From an uncultured Odoribacter sp. (lineage in GTDB: Bacteria; Bacteroidota; Bacteroidia; Bacteroidales; Marinifilaceae), in contig CAKVCR010000016.1 in assembly GCA_934725835.1 (NCBI GenBank), positions 1-19,301 of the forward strand: DNA of 19,301 nt. Reading direction: 5' to 3'. Shown here piece after piece: positions 7,590-15,421 of this stretch; within the stretch, counting starts at the first letter, position 1; each line of letters begins with the position of its first letter. The notes beneath the pieces were generated by a model. It saw nothing but the letters and a program-made list of their open reading frames with translations, was not told the origin of the DNA and ran no database searches. Position numbers and translations under genes: made by a program.

Positions 7590-9330
7590 ACGATACCTGA
7601 TCACCAAATGTCGCCTTGAAATATTCGATGCTCTCTCCAAAATACAATCTCATCAAATCTTCTGCACTCATGGTGACACTCTCTGTACTTCGTATCCTCA
7701 ACTTGGGTGAAGGATGCTTGCGGGGATCTGACTCGCCTTTCTCCTGCAAATAAACTACCAACATATCCAGGTAAACATTCCAATTTTGAGACAGTTCGCG
7801 AGCCTGCTCCAAGGCAAACGAAGGATGGTCTATATATACCTGTATCTGCTTTTTGCCTATATCTACAACTTGCTTGATCCCTTCCTTACGAAACAGATCA
7901 TCCGGATACACTGTCGTGAATATAAAAACCTTGTCTGTCATACTTAAATATTCAATTTTCGCCTCACTATATGCCGTCACATGTGTATTAAAAGCTGCTT
8001 TTATAAATCTGTCATTGTACAATTCCAGTTCCAAACCTGATTCTGAGCTAGTTTTCAGCAACATACTCATTTCCCTTTGCAAATATTCTAACGTTTCCAT
8101 ACACCATTCTTTCCCTTGAGACGAAAGTTTATGATACGTCTTGTCCTTAAATTCATGCAGATAAAAATCTCCGTAGTTTTTATAATAGTCCGGTACGGGC
8201 TTATCCGGATGTCTTTTCTTGAAGTCTTCTATCCGTTTCAGATAATACTCGTCCGTACCTATCCAATCCCATAGCATATCCGGCTCGGAAGCATTATTGC
8301 CCGGCTTCGAGCCTCCGTTATCTCCTCCGCTATTTCCATCTCCGCCGCCGTGTCCGGGGGGTAACTGCGGGTTGTCTGGATCCGGATACTGATAACAGAT
8401 ACATTCCTGCAACTTATTATGACAACCGACACAGCGGGTACAGGTGCAATTCTTCTCCTTATTGCTGCAATAGAAGCATTTGAGACAAATACATCCGTCC
8501 TGCCTGCGACAGTCTGGACAAACCACAATATCGACTCCTCCGATTTCCGCATCACAGCCATTGGGACAAAATCCCTTCGTATAACCGTGAGGACATTTAC
8601 CATAATCAATCCCTCCGTCGGCTCCTCCTCCTTCGACACTGCTGAACATTCCGACGCCGGCTCCTGATTTCTCGGAAAAAATCACACGGCTGTAGACTTC
8701 AGGAGAATCAACGGCATCGGAACTTTTCCATACACGAGTAGGCAAGGTGCCGTTCAACTTTCCGTCCGTGTAGCCGAACGCCTTGACAAACCGACCTTCC
8801 AAAGTTGAGCAGTACACCCTGCCGCTGAATGTACCTCCGCCCAAATAACGGAAATCATCCATCATCCGGAACATTTCACTTTGCGTGGAGGAAACATTCG
8901 GAACTATTGTTATCACAAACATATCCACCTCGCCGTCTGAACGCTTCGCTATCACAAGACGCCTGACGGATACGGTTTCTCGACAACCGACTAAAAAGTC
9001 TCTCCTGACGGTATATTCTCGTACACATGCCATTGTACTAGAAATCAATGGCACCTCTATTAAGGACACTCCGCTATGACCCGACAACATCGCCTTATCC
9101 CACTTCGGATGCAAATCTGTAACAAAACGAACGGGGCTCTTCGTTGCTGCAGGCTCAACAAAAGACAATGGGGATAAATCACTTGCATTGTTTTCAAAGT
9201 ACTGACGGGCATCCCCTATCCCGAACGGAATGAATGGTGTCACAGCTTTATTTCCCAAATCCAATCTGTTGTCATAACAGGACTCGCTCAATAAAAAGAT
9301 GATCCACAAAAATAACGTTAATTTTTTCAT
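7579..9330 (-). CDS. Cys-rich surface lipoprotein of unknown function, copy B
   Basis: Same 583-residue protein as copy A: lipobox Cys18, 15-Cys cluster at 246-312, Gly/Asn-rich linker and charged C-terminal domain. I see only two residue differences, both near the N-terminus: L10 to I in the signal peptide, and D21 to N, which leaves Y-D-N-R after the lipidated Cys where copy A has Y-D-D-R. That loss of one acid could weaken a surface-export signal. An in-frame ATG at 9340-9342 would add MKYL; copy A has TAG in place of the preceding codon and cannot use it, so the shared MKKL start is preferred. The gene follows the Wzy_C-type ligase after 56 nt on the same strand, probably in one operon. 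Confidence 0.75.
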   Translation of the reverse strand: MKKLTLFLWIIFLLSESCYDNRLDLGNKAVTPFIPFGIGDARQYFENNASDLSPLSFVEPAATKSPVRFVTDLHPKWDKAMLSGHSGVSLIEVPLISSTMACVREYTVRRDFLVGCRETVSVRRLVIAKRSDGEVDMFVITIVPNVSSTQSEMFRMMDDFRYLGGGTFSGRVYCSTLEGRFVKAFGYTDGKLNGTLPTRVWKSSDAVDSPEVYSRVIFSEKSGAGVGMFSSVEGGGADGGIDYGKCPHGYTKGFCPNGCDAEIGGVDIVVCPDCRRQDGCICLKCFYCSNKEKNCTCTRCVGCHNKLQECICYQYPDPDNPQLPPGHGGGDGNSGGDNGGSKPGNNASEPDMLWDWIGTDEYYLKRIEDFKKRHPDKPVPDYYKNYGDFYLHEFKDKTYHKLSSQGKEWCMETLEYLQREMSMLLKTSSESGLELELYNDRFIKAAFNTHVTAYSEAKIEYLSMTDKVFIFTTVYPDDLFRKEGIKQVVDIGKKQIQVYIDHPSFALEQARELSQNWNVYLDMLVVYLQEKGESDPRKHPSPKLRIRSTESVTMSAEDLMRLYFGESIEYFKATFGDQVSFPI

Positions 9331-9386
9331 AAGATATTTCATCGTTTTTATAAATTCACTTTACTATATTTATCTAAACTCTAGTG

Positions 9387-11138
9387 CTATATATCATTTA
9401 TCCCTCCTCTATTTTGTCCAACATACATACGCATTATATTCCTTACACGCAATACTGTTGTGTTTACCATTTTCACTTGCATCCCTAATGCCTTTTCGGC
9501 GACTCTACATGCAGCTTCCACATCCCCCATTTCTCGATAGAGGGCAAACAAATGATATTGCGGAAGGATAAAAGCAGGCGTCATACATGATGCTAACTTA
9601 AATGCTTTTTCTGCATGGTTATACATTCCTTCATTCTGATAGCACACACCCAAGGCATTTAACACCAACTCATTGCAATGTAATTTTACAGCACGTTCCA
9701 ATACAGGTATCGCCTCCCGATAATAACAATTTCGATAAAGTTCTTCTGCCATCCACAATATATAATCTCTAGATGAATCTAATTGTTTATAGTCTTTAGT
9801 GGCAAAAACATCAAGTAACAAAATTTTACCCTCTTTCGTACACTTAAAATCATTTTCAACCCTTTTTCTATATCCATAAGACAAAATCACCATACTCATT
9901 CCTATCCATAGTACGGCAATAACCACATATTTCCATATTTTCGAAATACAAAGAACATATTGGGAAGCATCTGATTTATTGTTTATTTCCGCTAAACATA
10001 TCCAAAATACAACTAATATTGATATATTCTCGGACGGATAGCTGAACACCCCTGTAATAAGCAATACTATCAATATGCCGGTATAAATTCTTACATTTCC
10101 GAACCAACCATTTCTAATAACTCTATACATTCCACAACCAAACAATATCAATCCCACTATGCCTTGCTCACAAAGTATTTTCAAGTATTCATTAAATGCC
10201 AAATGGCTATTGTCGGCAACCATTACCAATCCAGAATCCGGATATTTACCAAACCATGCAGCCTGATACGACATATACTTTGCACAGAATGATGATATAC
10301 CACTCCCCAAACAAGGTGCATCCCCGAACATATCAAATGCCACACAATAAATCAACAAACGTCCTTGTACTGATTCCGGGCATATCCAATAAATGCCCCA
10401 CATTGCAAGCAACAATAAGCACAATACAAATATCGCAATCACAAATATTTTCATTTTTACATGTCGAAACCTTGCCAAACAATATGGTATCCCATAAGCC
10501 CATAACAGACCACAAGCCAATGCTACCCATGCCGTACGCGAACGAGCAAAAGCCAAGCCTACACAAACAATCAATACCCCTACAAAAATCAACCACTTAT
10601 TACAGACTACATTTTTCTCACACAATAACACAACACCACTATAAAATGAGATTCCTAAATAAATACCCCAAAGTGCCGGATTATTAAAACTACCTGTTTC
10701 CCTAAAATAAAGATGCCCGGCAGGCAATATTTCAAATGATTGCAGAACACCTAAAATCGTTTGTAAAATTCCGCCTATAAATAAAGCAATAAAAAACATA
10801 TGGCTATCTCCGACACTTCTTATCCCAACATACACCATTAATACGGACAACATACCGTACAAAGTAAAAGCATCGACAGGAACCTCCGAAATAAAATAAC
10901 GCACAATTCCCCACCCCAAAAACATTAGCAACCAAATATCCGTCATATTATATTTAAATTCTTTTCGAACTGACAATACAAATATTAACGACATCGCAGA
11001 TAAAACAAACAAAATTGTCTTTACTGAAATCTCTGTAAAACAATAATCTGCTTGATTCAAAACAGGAAGAAATGCCACAAATACCCCTACTATAGCTGCA
11101 TGCACATACTCTACACACAAACTCTTCGTTGATTTCAT
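9387..11138 (-). CDS. Wzy_C/O-antigen ligase-type polytopic membrane protein with C-terminal TPRs
   Basis: This 583-residue protein has about 11 to 13 hydrophobic segments in its first 400 residues, then a soluble tail of 150 or more residues with two to three TPR-like helical pairs (around YREAIPVLERAV, LNALGVCYQNEGMYNHAEKAF and ALYREMGDVEAACRVAEKAL). Typical Wzy_C signatures are GSFNNPALWGIYL, FARSRTAWVALACG and the HLAFNEYLKILCEQGIVGL block. The family includes O-antigen ligases, polymerases and PglL-type O-oligosaccharyltransferases, which transfer lipid-linked glycans to lipid A, glycan or protein. Which reaction applies cannot be told from sequence. No glycosyltransferase genes lie nearby, so the donor would be made elsewhere. 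The ATG at 11136-11138 is preferred; a GTG 13 codons upstream (11175-11177) is the alternative. It lies between the transglutaminase-like gene and the Cys-rich gene. Confidence 0.8.
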   Translation of the reverse strand: MKSTKSLCVEYVHAAIVGVFVAFLPVLNQADYCFTEISVKTILFVLSAMSLIFVLSVRKEFKYNMTDIWLLMFLGWGIVRYFISEVPVDAFTLYGMLSVLMVYVGIRSVGDSHMFFIALFIGGILQTILGVLQSFEILPAGHLYFRETGSFNNPALWGIYLGISFYSGVVLLCEKNVVCNKWLIFVGVLIVCVGLAFARSRTAWVALACGLLWAYGIPYCLARFRHVKMKIFVIAIFVLCLLLLAMWGIYWICPESVQGRLLIYCVAFDMFGDAPCLGSGISSFCAKYMSYQAAWFGKYPDSGLVMVADNSHLAFNEYLKILCEQGIVGLILFGCGMYRVIRNGWFGNVRIYTGILIVLLITGVFSYPSENISILVVFWICLAEINNKSDASQYVLCISKIWKYVVIAVLWIGMSMVILSYGYRKRVENDFKCTKEGKILLLDVFATKDYKQLDSSRDYILWMAEELYRNCYYREAIPVLERAVKLHCNELVLNALGVCYQNEGMYNHAEKAFKLASCMTPAFILPQYHLFALYREMGDVEAACRVAEKALGMQVKMVNTTVLRVRNIMRMYVGQNRGGINDI

Positions 11139-11269
11139 CACTAAAAATTCATTACAATATCTATAACTCACAATCACAGTCTAAAAATCTTCAGTACCGC
11201 TTAATTCTACCCTCTGTATAGGCAGGTAACTTCACCCTCAATTCCATAATTTGCTCATTATGAATTTAA

Positions 11270-13096
11270 CTAATAAAACTTCATCTTTCCATTTTCTACA
11301 ATAAAAATACGTTCCTGTGTTCCTGTTGTTAAATTACGCAACCAATACAAACCTCCTGACGGAACTCCTTCAAATTTTAAAGAATATTTTTCTGCTATTT
11401 TTGTACAAAATACTTTCCAATGCCCATTTTCCCAATAACGCAATTCGTAAATATTATTTGGGAATATTCCATTTCCATCGTTCAATGGCATGTAGCATAT
11501 AGAGTCTAATTTTACAGCTTTACCGAAATCAAAATCAATCACCCCTTGATAATTACCATAAGTCAACGGATTGCCATCAAAACAAACATCTATTGAGCCC
11601 ATTGTCGAAACCACAAAATCTTTCACTTCCTTGCCATTTTGCACAAACGCAAGTTCTGCCAATTTCATTGTAGTATTAGGACGTATTCTCCAATAACGAA
11701 ACGGCTTATCCGGACAATTAATATATTTCACCTCCATCAGTGAATTTTCTTTCACCTCATAAATCACCTCTGAATCTCTAAAATCAGATTGGTTGGCACA
11801 TTCAAATAATGTCTTTACCATTGAACTGCCTCCTTCTGCTTGGTGGTTATAAGGATATTTGCGATATGCCGTAAAATCCATAAAATGATTGGTACACTCC
11901 AATTCTTTCACGACTCCTCCTCGTCCCAATATAAAAGGTTTTCCTATAGGCAATTGTTCGTCATTCCTATAACATACTGGCAGATAAACAATATCATATC
12001 CTAATTTGTCAAAACATACTTCCCCTCCACATAAAAACTCTCCGGCTACAGGCTTCCAATTCCCCTGATTAAATACACACAAATAGGCTGTCCCACAATC
12101 GTGAAACTCCCGAGGAATCTTAATTTCCACACTTTCTGTCAATATATAACGCTCTGTAACATCTTGCCAAAAACCTCCTTCAAAAAAATCTGCATCTTTT
12201 ACAACATTCTTCCACACTTGTTTACCCTTATTGCGATAAGACAGTCTATAAACTTTAGGAACTTTCCTAAAAGCCCATTCTTCAGGAAATCTCTCTGGAA
12301 AAAAAGGATCTATGATCATCGCCCAATAATGCGAACCATTGACATTTCCCCAATATGGAACTGCATCCAAAACACATGGCAAACCGACAGAACGATAATT
12401 ATAAAGGTTCTGTAAGGCTATTTCATAACATTCCATAGAATGTTTTGTGCCTATAGGTGCCGGCAAATATGGATCCCAACTTCCGTAATCGGGAGACAAC
12501 TCTTTTGCCACAGCATACGGGGAATGGCGTATGTCATCATAGTGACTAATGGCCAAGAGACAAGATTCTTGTTTCAACCAGGAAGTATCCAACAGGCGAG
12601 GGATATCTGTCAATGACTCATTCTCTACTCTATAAGGTAAAACATAATCACAAAATTCATCAAACGACAAATTCTGAAGCCAAGGTAAACAATTCCATTT
12701 GTCAAAACACTCTTTCACATGCCGAATCAAAAAATCTCCTTTTATTGTCCGTACGTCCTCCTCGCACTGCAAGGTATAATGCAAAAATCTGTTATGGCAA
12801 TATACAGATTGTAAAACCTGACATAAAAAAGAATCTTCCGGATATAGACAGTCTACTTTCTTTCGAAACCCTGTCAAATCTGCTCCCGTATATCCATAAT
12901 GACCGGGCATATTTGCAATCAAAAATTCACAAGCTTTCAGTTTCATCGAATCTCTAGAGCTTTCTGCAAAATAATTCAATGCTTTTTGCAACTCCTGTCG
13001 ATTGTCTCCAGCAAGAATTAGCGCATCTTCAAGTTGCCGATCTCTATATGGAGAACAAGCCACAAACAATATAAGTATCCACAAACAACTTTTCAT
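11270..13096 (-). CDS. Transglutaminase-like lipoprotein with discoidin-like C-terminal domain
   Basis: This 608-residue protein starts with a lipoprotein signal (LFVAC, Cys14). A helical N-terminal region leads to a transglutaminase-like core. C223 in KHSMECYEIA, H256 in NGSHYWAMI and D263 fit the Cys-His-Asp triad with the expected spacing, and YRSVGLPC is the usual strand before the His. The C-terminal 140 residues (about 465-608) look like a discoidin/F5-8 sugar-binding fold, including DGNPLTYGNYQGVIDFDFGKAVKLDSI. It could act as a periplasmic or surface protease, amidase or cross-linker; the substrate is unknown. The family is common in Bacteroides, as I recall. It is the first gene of the minus-strand surface cluster; its leader begins at the promoter at 13302-13309. 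The ATG at 13094-13096 gives an immediate signal peptide. The next gene starts 131 bp beyond its stop, so the coupling is loose. Confidence 0.82.
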   Translation of the reverse strand: MKSCLWILILFVACSPYRDRQLEDALILAGDNRQELQKALNYFAESSRDSMKLKACEFLIANMPGHYGYTGADLTGFRKKVDCLYPEDSFLCQVLQSVYCHNRFLHYTLQCEEDVRTIKGDFLIRHVKECFDKWNCLPWLQNLSFDEFCDYVLPYRVENESLTDIPRLLDTSWLKQESCLLAISHYDDIRHSPYAVAKELSPDYGSWDPYLPAPIGTKHSMECYEIALQNLYNYRSVGLPCVLDAVPYWGNVNGSHYWAMIIDPFFPERFPEEWAFRKVPKVYRLSYRNKGKQVWKNVVKDADFFEGGFWQDVTERYILTESVEIKIPREFHDCGTAYLCVFNQGNWKPVAGEFLCGGEVCFDKLGYDIVYLPVCYRNDEQLPIGKPFILGRGGVVKELECTNHFMDFTAYRKYPYNHQAEGGSSMVKTLFECANQSDFRDSEVIYEVKENSLMEVKYINCPDKPFRYWRIRPNTTMKLAELAFVQNGKEVKDFVVSTMGSIDVCFDGNPLTYGNYQGVIDFDFGKAVKLDSICYMPLNDGNGIFPNNIYELRYWENGHWKVFCTKIAEKYSLKFEGVPSGGLYWLRNLTTGTQERIFIVENGKMKFY

Positions 13097-13223
13097 AATA
13101 TTACCTTATTATCAACATTTTATAAACAAGTATATACTTCCGGCAAAAAACAAATAACTGCCCAATGTTGGTAATTTTAATACAAGTTCAACACAAGAAC
13201 TAAAAGTATTTATCTACAAATAA

Positions 13224-13294
13224 GAAACATAGTGATAAAAGTATTAAGTATACAACAAGCAATTGTAATATTTAAGCAATTATCACTATGTTTC
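13224..13294 (-). other. 15-bp inverted repeat at the predicted 5' end of the cluster mRNA
   Basis: GAAACATAGTGATAA (13224-13238) and its exact complement TTATCACTATGTTTC (13280-13294) are separated by 41 bp. The right arm begins within a base or two of the transcript start predicted from the -7 element at 13302-13309. The leader of about 199 nt would therefore open with this stem. The loop is AT-rich. The stem could stabilise the 5' end, form a regulatory leader, or be a protein-binding site. It does not match a riboswitch I know. Confidence 0.65.
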
Positions 13295-13301
13295 CAAGGC
13301 G

Positions 13302-13309
13302 CAAAATTA
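13302..13309 (-). promoter_or_regulatory. Bacteroides-type -7 element for the surface cluster
   Basis: The minus strand reads TAATTTTG followed by C, the same form as the GH84 -7 element and an exact consensus match. It would start transcription near 13295, about 199 nt before the transglutaminase-like ATG. No good -33 TTTG is seen at 19-21 bp, so an activator may be needed. Confidence 0.5.
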
Positions 13310-13395
13310 CAGAAATTTATCACAAGGCTGATAATTTATGCAAAGATTTCGCCAAAGTATAGAAAAGATATATAGTAGAAGACAAAAAAGTCCTC

Positions 13396-13435
13396 AAACA
13401 TACCGATTCATAATTCTGCCGGTATTAAATCGGGA
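13396..13435 (-). repeat. Solitary third copy of the 40-bp junction element
   Basis: Exact 40-bp match to 4652-4691 and 7550-7589, in the same orientation, 5.8 and 8.7 kb away. It begins 4 bp after the stop of the PurF-like gene. It encodes ATG-AAT-CGG-TAT-GTT and then an immediate TGA, so it is the start of an Asp-box gene with no body. Homology ends sharply on both sides. It may be a scar of a lost array unit or a functional hairpin. Confidence 0.85.
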
Positions 13436-13439
13436 CATA

Positions 13440-15317
13440 TCAACATTTCCATTTTCCCTCGTACCAATCGATAAAAGCCTTATTCACAAGACGATTACCT
13501 CCAGGCGTTGGATAATTCCCCGAAAAATACCAGTCCCCGCTATGATTCGGGCATGCACGATGCAGATTATCAATAGATTGATATACCACCTTTATCTCCG
13601 ACAGACACTCTTCCGGAGTAATCATCTCTGCAATCTTAACTGAAATTTCTTCATCCGTAAAGGGGGCATACACCTCCTTCACATAATTCACAATACGCTC
13701 CTTCGACCATCCACATTGCGCCTTACTCTTTGCATATACCTCCTCCAACAATTCCGTCATACCCCGTTCCTTCAGTAACTCTACTGCTGCGTTGAAAGCT
13801 ATAAACTCACCCATCTTTGACATATCAATACCATAACAATCAGGGAATCTTACCTGTGGCGATGATGACACTACCACTATCCGTTTCGGCCGTTGTCGGC
13901 ACAGAATCTTCACAATACTCTGCTTCAATGTCGTACCCCTCACAATACTATCATCGATAACTACCACTGAATCTACGCCCGGAAGCACCGTACCGTAACT
14001 TGTATCATACACATGTGCAGCCAAATCATTGCGGCTATTTCCCTCTGCAATAAAAGTGCGCAACTTAATATCCTTAATCGCCAACTTTTCCGTCCTCACT
14101 TTCTGAGACAAAATCCTCTTTATCTCCTCACATGTCAACTCATCTTTGCGGCTGCAGATTTCCTCCTCCTTCCTCTCGTCAAGCCACTCCTCCAATCCCT
14201 GCATCATTCCATAATAAGCGACCTCCGCCGTATTCGGAATAAAAGAAAAAATCGCATGTTCCAAGTCATAATCCACGCTCTTTAAGATATCCTCAGTCAA
14301 CAAGCGTCCCAAAGCCTTCCGCTCACGATAAATATCCCTGTCGCTACCTCTTGAAAAATAGATTCTTTCAAACGAACAAGGAGAAATATTTATAGCAGGA
14401 TGAATCTCATTTAGCCTCATTTCCCCATTGCGTCGTACCACAATACTCTGCCCGGGCAACAACTCCTTCACATCCTCTACATCCAAATCAAACACAGTCT
14501 GAATCACCGGTCTCTCCGACGCCACAACCACTACTTCCTCATTGGCATACCAGAAAGCAGGACGTATTCCCTGCGGATCACGGAAAGCAAACATATCACC
14601 GCTTCCCACCAAACCGGTAATCACATATCCACCATCCCAATGGGCAGATGCTTTGCGTAAAATCCCCTCAATATCTATACATCCTTCAATCGCCTCGTTC
14701 ATCTCCTCCCCCTTCAATCCCTTCTCCTTAAACTTCTTGAACCTACGTTCCACCTCCTCATCCAACAGGTATCCCAATTGTTCAAGAATAATGAACGTAT
14801 CCGCATTATGCCTCGGATGCTGTCCTTGCGATACTATAAAATCCAATATCTCATCAACGTTTGTCAAGTTAAAATTTCCTGCTAAAGCAAGATTCCTGCT
14901 TCTCCAATTATTACGCCTCAAAAACGGGTGCAAATACGATACTCCCGAACGTCCGGTGGTACTATATCTCAAATGTCCCATATACATATTTCCGGCAAAC
15001 GGAAGCATCTCCGTATCCGCCTCCGGCTCCATTTTTCTGAACTCTAACATTGCCTTGTTAATCGCTGCAAAAATCTCCTGAATCGCACCGGAACCTTCAG
15101 CTCTCTCCCTGAAAATATATTCCTCTCCCGGCTTCACAGCCAACTTCACAGCAGCCATCCCGGCACCTTCCTGTCCACGGTTATGCTGTTTTTCCATCAG
15201 CAGATACAACTTATTCAATCCCCACAAGGCATCCCCATATTTTTCCCTATAAAAGGATAGCGGTTTCAGTAATCGCACCATAGCTATCCCGCATTCATGT
15301 TTAATAGCGTCACTCAT
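13440..15317 (-). CDS. PurF-like amidophosphoribosyltransferase, long Bacteroides form
   Basis: This 625-residue class II glutamine amidotransferase fused to a PRTase domain would use glutamine and PRPP to make phosphoribosylamine, the first step of purine synthesis. Translation starts MSDAIKHECGIAMVRLL. Cys9 would become the N-terminal nucleophile after removal of eight residues. Glutaminase signatures follow: KQHNRGQEGAG, MGHLRYSTTGRSGVS and AGNFNLTN. The C-terminal half has FERIYFSRGSDRDIYRER and the PRPP loop VVVIDDSIVRGTT (about 449-461). It is longer than canonical PurF (about 470-500 aa), with an extra charged segment near 390-420 and a long C-terminus. Because a second, shorter PurF is common in this genus, whether this is the main enzyme or a paralogue is not settled and no symbol is given. 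The ATG at 15315-15317 is chosen; the further-upstream GTG coincides with the -7 element. It lies 104 bp after the PiT gene. Confidence 0.85.
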   Translation of the reverse strand: MSDAIKHECGIAMVRLLKPLSFYREKYGDALWGLNKLYLLMEKQHNRGQEGAGMAAVKLAVKPGEEYIFRERAEGSGAIQEIFAAINKAMLEFRKMEPEADTEMLPFAGNMYMGHLRYSTTGRSGVSYLHPFLRRNNWRSRNLALAGNFNLTNVDEILDFIVSQGQHPRHNADTFIILEQLGYLLDEEVERRFKKFKEKGLKGEEMNEAIEGCIDIEGILRKASAHWDGGYVITGLVGSGDMFAFRDPQGIRPAFWYANEEVVVVASERPVIQTVFDLDVEDVKELLPGQSIVVRRNGEMRLNEIHPAINISPCSFERIYFSRGSDRDIYRERKALGRLLTEDILKSVDYDLEHAIFSFIPNTAEVAYYGMMQGLEEWLDERKEEEICSRKDELTCEEIKRILSQKVRTEKLAIKDIKLRTFIAEGNSRNDLAAHVYDTSYGTVLPGVDSVVVIDDSIVRGTTLKQSIVKILCRQRPKRIVVVSSSPQVRFPDCYGIDMSKMGEFIAFNAAVELLKERGMTELLEEVYAKSKAQCGWSKERIVNYVKEVYAPFTDEEISVKIAEMITPEECLSEIKVVYQSIDNLHRACPNHSGDWYFSGNYPTPGGNRLVNKAFIDWYEGKWKC

Positions 15318-15346
15318 AATGTGGTCGAAAATTATATTACCTACCA

Positions 15347-15354
15347 CAAAAATA
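15347..15354 (-). promoter_or_regulatory. Bacteroides-type -7 element for the PurF-like gene
   Basis: The minus strand reads TATTTTTG, an exact TAnnTTTG match, with a predicted start near 15340 and a 23-nt leader. An inverted pair, TGTGGT at 15320-15325 and ACCACA at 15343-15348, brackets the start point and could be an operator or a weak hairpin. A separate promoter here implies that the gene need not depend on the phosphate-transporter transcript. Confidence 0.5.
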
Positions 15355-15421
15355 CAATAATTTTATAGTTGCCCTATTACATCTCCGTTCAAAAATCAGA
15401 AACAACTCTCTCATGCTATAA

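Larger units (their letters stand above)
6495..9340. repeat. Tandem duplication, copy B (2,846 bp)
   Basis: Second, direct-orientation copy of the unit at 3597-6442 and the first to be transcribed. The two copies are joined by 52 bp (6443-6494) of AT-rich DNA unlike the sequence at either outer edge. The distinct flanks and the 21 base differences show that this is a real duplication and not an assembly repeat. Confidence 0.95.
13097..13439. other. 343-bp non-coding region upstream of the surface cluster
   Basis: No open frame of useful length was found on either strand. The region holds, in minus-strand order, a 40-bp junction repeat (13435-13396), a -7 promoter element (13309-13302), a 15-bp inverted repeat (13294-13224) and a perfect 12-bp palindrome AAGTATATACTT (13128-13139) about 32 nt upstream of the start codon. 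The rest is plain AT-rich sequence. The palindrome could be an operator. Confidence 0.7.

Noticed and set aside
3597..9340. Duplication caused by a transposon or assembly error
   Set aside because: No transposase, terminal inverted repeats or target duplications are visible at the edges, and 21 base differences plus distinct flanks argue against an assembly artefact.
13224..13294. Invertible (phase-variable) promoter flanked by the 15-bp inverted repeat
   Set aside because: The recognisable -7 element lies outside the repeats and the enclosed 41 bp are too short and lack a consensus promoter, so inversion would not switch transcription in the usual way.
14542..15081. Plus-strand open frame of 179 codons over the PurF-like gene
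   Set aside because: Antisense shadow with no recognisable domain; the minus-strand gene carries catalytic motifs across the same bases.
15318..15347. GTG start adding ten residues to the PurF-like protein
   Set aside because: The GTG overlaps the -7 element, and a longer propeptide before the catalytic Cys is less likely than the eight residues from the ATG.
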